Shown piece after piece: positions 61,476 to 64,000 of a stretch of 64,000 nt of DNA. The first letter of the stretch is position 1, and every line of letters begins with the position of its first letter. A model generated the notes under the pieces. That model did not search any database. It was given only the letters and a program-made list of their open reading frames with translations, and had not been told where the DNA came from. The position numbers were made by a program, and so were the translations under genes. The DNA is from Pascua guehoae (taxonomy: Eukaryota > Basidiomycota > Tremellomycetes > Trichosporonales > Trichosporonaceae): NCBI GenBank assembly GCA_001600415.1, contig BCJX01000010.1, forward strand, positions 344,868 to 408,867, written 5' to 3'.

Positions 61476-62064
61476 AGCTGCACTGTCACGTCTGTCACGT
61501 CGAAACTCTAGTCGGCAAATGTCAACTCTCCTCGGCTGCGGGAGACCAGTAACGGATCCCGCCGTATTGTATGAATAAATATGACTAGTGGGTGGAGCTC
61601 GGAGCTTCGCACGGCGTAATACAGTACACTGCGTACCCGGTGAAATACAGCGCTGGTAACTCAGTGCCGGTGTTGACTGAGTACCGTATGTGCGGATGAG
61701 ACATGGGACGGCGGCGCCACACGCGATACGTTGGTGCATCCACGACGTTCTGGACCCAGTCTGGCGTCCTGCCTACCCGTCAACTTTTGGACCATTTTAG
61801 ATATCTCCCTCTGATGATTCTTGGTGCTGGTACCATCGATTCCCGTCCCGAGACCCACCAGAGCCGCGTCGACAGCCGCGTATCGCATGGATATCGAGTG
61901 GGCCCAGCAATCTCAACATGCTTGTTTAGTACTACTACTGTATCACCTTGGTCGTGGATACTCTGTACCTGGCAGTCACGCCACAAAAATGTGGAGCGCC
62001 ATCGTGATTCTCATGTCGAGTATCCAATGCGGGCCGCATGTCCATGCCGGACCTAACGGCCGCG

Positions 62065-62107
62065 GGCGTCGTACCGGCGTCGTACGGCGTCGTACCAGAC
62101 GTCGTAC
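62065..62107. repeat. GGCGTCGTAC repeat, four copies
   Basis: GGCGTCGTAC at 62065, 62076 and 62086, then the variant AGACGTCGTAC at 62097. Confidence 0.85.
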
Positions 62108-62610
62108 AACTCTTGGCATGTTGGAGACTCGTACAGACATGTCCGGCGTGGAGGTACCTGCCAAACGGACATGTCGTGTGCTTTGCCCTGTGCCTCGAGG
62201 GGCAGGAACGGTGGGGTCTCCAGTCCCCGGTTCACTCTCTTCCGCAGCATGTATCGAGTCTTGGTCGTTACTCGCAGTCTAGTGGACACCTTGACGACGG
62301 CGTCTTGGCGGGCGGGCCTTGGAAACTAGCGTTACAGGTCGCAATGGACCAATTCCAACCACCGTGCTGTAACTCGACGGGCGTGAAATTCTGCCAACTT
62401 TTTTTTTGTTGGCGAGAGGGGTCAGGTAGATCGTATGGGGTGGCCTCGGTAACCTCGTCCATGTGATGTGCCTCTAAACCCAGAGTGCATGTGATGTGCC
62501 TCGCAAACTCTGGATGCTTGTGTCTGTCTGCAAAGGGCGAGGGGTATATGATTCACGCTGAGGTTGAGCTGTTCACGCGGCGATAGACTGTGGATTGAAA
62601 TTTTCAGAGG

Positions 62611-62755
62611 CTCATGCTCATGCTTTAGGCTGTCGCTCCAAGTTACCAACTTTGCGGTGCTTCTCTCACATGCTCATGCTCATGCTCGTGTTCATGGCTC
62701 TACTCCTCATGTTCCAGACTTGATTCAGGCTCACGCTCATGTCCACCACTGGCTC
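62611..62755. repeat. Interrupted CTCATG hexamer repeats
   Basis: Blocks of CTCATG or its variants (CTCGTG, CTCACG) at 62611-62624, about 62667-62694 and 62729-62742. Confidence 0.75.
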
Positions 62756-63283
62756 ATACTCCACCCCATTCCTAGGATCAACACTTTCGACGCTCCACTC
62801 CCACTGCCCCTTGGGCGTCACGTATCACTTACGATACCGCCCCTGGCCCCGCTGGCCGGCGAGGGCACAAGCCAGACGTAACCCGCGGCATGCATTCGAA
62901 ACCAAAACCCAACCCAAGAAAACAAAGTTTGGCAGTGCCAACTTTGTGTGTCACACCCAGTGAGTCACCGTGGGTCCGGGGCTTTGTTCCATCATGCTTA
63001 GAGTCTATCTTGATCTGGCCCTTGTAGCCTACTGTAATCTGTGGATTTTGTTTTTCTTCTCCAGTAATGCTTCGCGTGCCCTGTAGGTCTGGACGCGGCT
63101 GGTGACTTGTGATGCCCGCGGAAATCGGAGTGGCATTCAGATGCCATACAGATGACGACAATTCCGCGACCTTGCCTCGACCTTGCCGTGAGGGTTGGTT
63201 TGACTCAAACGACGTATGCCCATTCTATTCTAGGTGAATGAAGCTCTAGTCAAGAACTGTACTGGGCAATAAATCAAATCGTC

Positions 63284-63510
63284 ATGGCGGCATTGTCGTT
63301 GGTGTGAAGAACTGTACAGACGCGCACAATACTGTTTGAGCAAAACGTCGTGGACAGTGATCGTCGCGGCGGTGTCATTGGTGCCGCGCACTGTACAGTG
63401 CTGAGCAAGACGTCGTGGACCGTGGTTGTGGCGGGGGTGGCATTGGTGCGAAGCACTGTACTGAGTAAAACATCGTTGGTCGGCGCAGTGTTGTCATTGG
63501 TGTGCCAGAG
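63284..63510. repeat. Degenerate minisatellite, about 3.3 units of 50-80 bp
   Basis: Each unit has a TCATTGGTG-like block, then CACTGTAC, then TGAGCAAAACGTCGTGGAC or a variant, then a G-rich block. Unit starts at about 63284, 63365 and 63430; a partial unit begins near 63485. Confidence 0.75.
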
Positions 63511-63823
63511 GGAAAAGAGTACCAAACCTCGGTTCCACCTTTACACTCCGAGGACAGAATTACCGATGACAGGATGTCCACCACGTCTATACAATCAACG
63601 ATATCGTGCTATTGACGTGTGACAATTGATACATTGCTCCACGCGCCACTCCCAGCCCGCCGCTGAAGGCACTTGGGCGATATCATCCGCCTCGACCCGC
63701 TACCGCCCTCTGAATTGTAACGCCATCCGAGCCCATCCGAGTCCTCTGAGCAACAAGACGCATACAACAGCAAGCAGTCCTCGTCCTAAACTCTACAGCC
63801 TCGCCCAACCCCAAAAAGGCGGT

Positions 63824-63908
63824 CGACCCCGGCCCGAATCGAACGGACAACCTTGAGGAATCAGTATTCCAGTTGGAATCTCACGCGCTACCATTACGCC
63901 ACGGGGTC
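63824..63908 (-). tRNA. tRNA-Trp (CCA) with 13-nt intron
   Basis: Read on the minus strand: acceptor stem GACCCCG pairs with CGGGGTC, discriminator G; D arm GGCGTAATGGTAGCGC; anticodon stem TGAGA/CCTCA (one A-C mismatch next to the loop); loop TTCCAA plus T with anticodon CCA; 13-nt intron CTGGAATACTGAT after base 37, whose GGAAT can pair with the anticodon region; variable AGGTT; T arm GTCCG-TTCGATT-CGGGC. Mature length 72. The elements match eukaryotic tRNA-Trp, and an intron in tRNA-Trp(CCA) is common in fungi. Confidence 0.92.
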
Positions 63909-64000
63909 GCTTGAAGCGGACCATGGCGTGCCGCACGCGGCTCGACGGAGGCGCACAGCCGACGCCGACTACAGGTATCGTAACGGCGCGAGTGTGTGCG

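Larger units (their letters stand above)
58405..63823. other. 5.4-kb gene-poor, repeat-rich region
   Basis: No open frame here shows a family motif or coherent splicing. The region holds an ACATGC-type microsatellite (61422-61475), GGCGTCGTAC repeats (62065-62107), CTCATG hexamers (62611-62755) and a degenerate 65-80 bp minisatellite (63284-63510). Only the tRNA at its right end is a recognisable gene. Confidence 0.5.

Noticed and set aside
63274..63525. Minus-strand open frame with a periodic peptide
   Set aside because: Explained by the degenerate minisatellite.

Overview
The window is nuclear DNA from a basidiomycete, most likely a Tremellomycetes yeast and perhaps a member of the Trichosporonales. 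The sequence is GC-rich and almost every gene is split by short introns, mostly 35-70 nt. Donors are mainly GTGAGT or GTAAGT, and many introns carry a CTGAC or CTAAC branch site just before the acceptor. The gene content is fungal: O-mannosyltransferase Pmt2, an Mss4-type lipid kinase, a Cds1/Chk2 kinase and an Nrg1-like zinc-finger protein. The order-level assignment is inference from style and gene content. Introns were placed by hand; the exon sets given for every complete gene sum to a multiple of three.

Layout, left to right: dihydrofolate reductase (5' end outside the window, +); Pmt2 (-, 706-3486); a small mitochondrial protein (+, 4137-5358); a Cds1/Chk2 checkpoint kinase with FHA domain (-, 5740-8447); a BSD-domain protein (+, 9324-11529); phosphatidylinositol-4-phosphate 5-kinase Mss4 (-, 11887-15513); the Fe-S assembly factor Iba57 (+, 16586-18346); a TPR/RPAP3-C protein (+, 18827-20936); and an Nrg1-like C2H2 zinc-finger protein (-, 22892-24397). 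A 7-kb stretch with no convincing gene follows (24.4-31.4 kb). Then come an MCT-type MFS transporter (-, 31443-33886), an F-box-like protein (+, 34948-36492), a proline-iminopeptidase-type hydrolase with a possible mitochondrial leader (+, 37029-39019), a divergent non-RD protein kinase (+, 40152-43250), a nucleolar Nepro/Rmp1-like protein (-, 43973-45395), a 6PGDH/HIBADH-like dehydrogenase (+, 45747-46994), a six-blade Kelch protein (+, 48931-52264) and a large RING-H2 protein (+, 54264-58404). The last 5.4 kb is repeat-rich and apparently non-coding, and ends in an intron-containing tRNA-Trp (-, 63824-63908).

The genes do not form a cluster or pathway. They are ordinary housekeeping and regulatory genes: folate metabolism, protein mannosylation, DNA-damage signalling, phosphoinositide signalling, Fe-S assembly, R2TP chaperoning, ubiquitin ligation and transport. 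No mobile element, CRISPR array or secondary-metabolite cluster was seen. The most interesting points are splice sites where an AG fused to the branch site is bypassed, a possible dual-targeted hydrolase, a kinase with HAD in place of HRD, an exact in-frame 42-bp duplication in the RING gene, coding-like relics near 30 kb, and several tandem repeats in the two gene-poor stretches.
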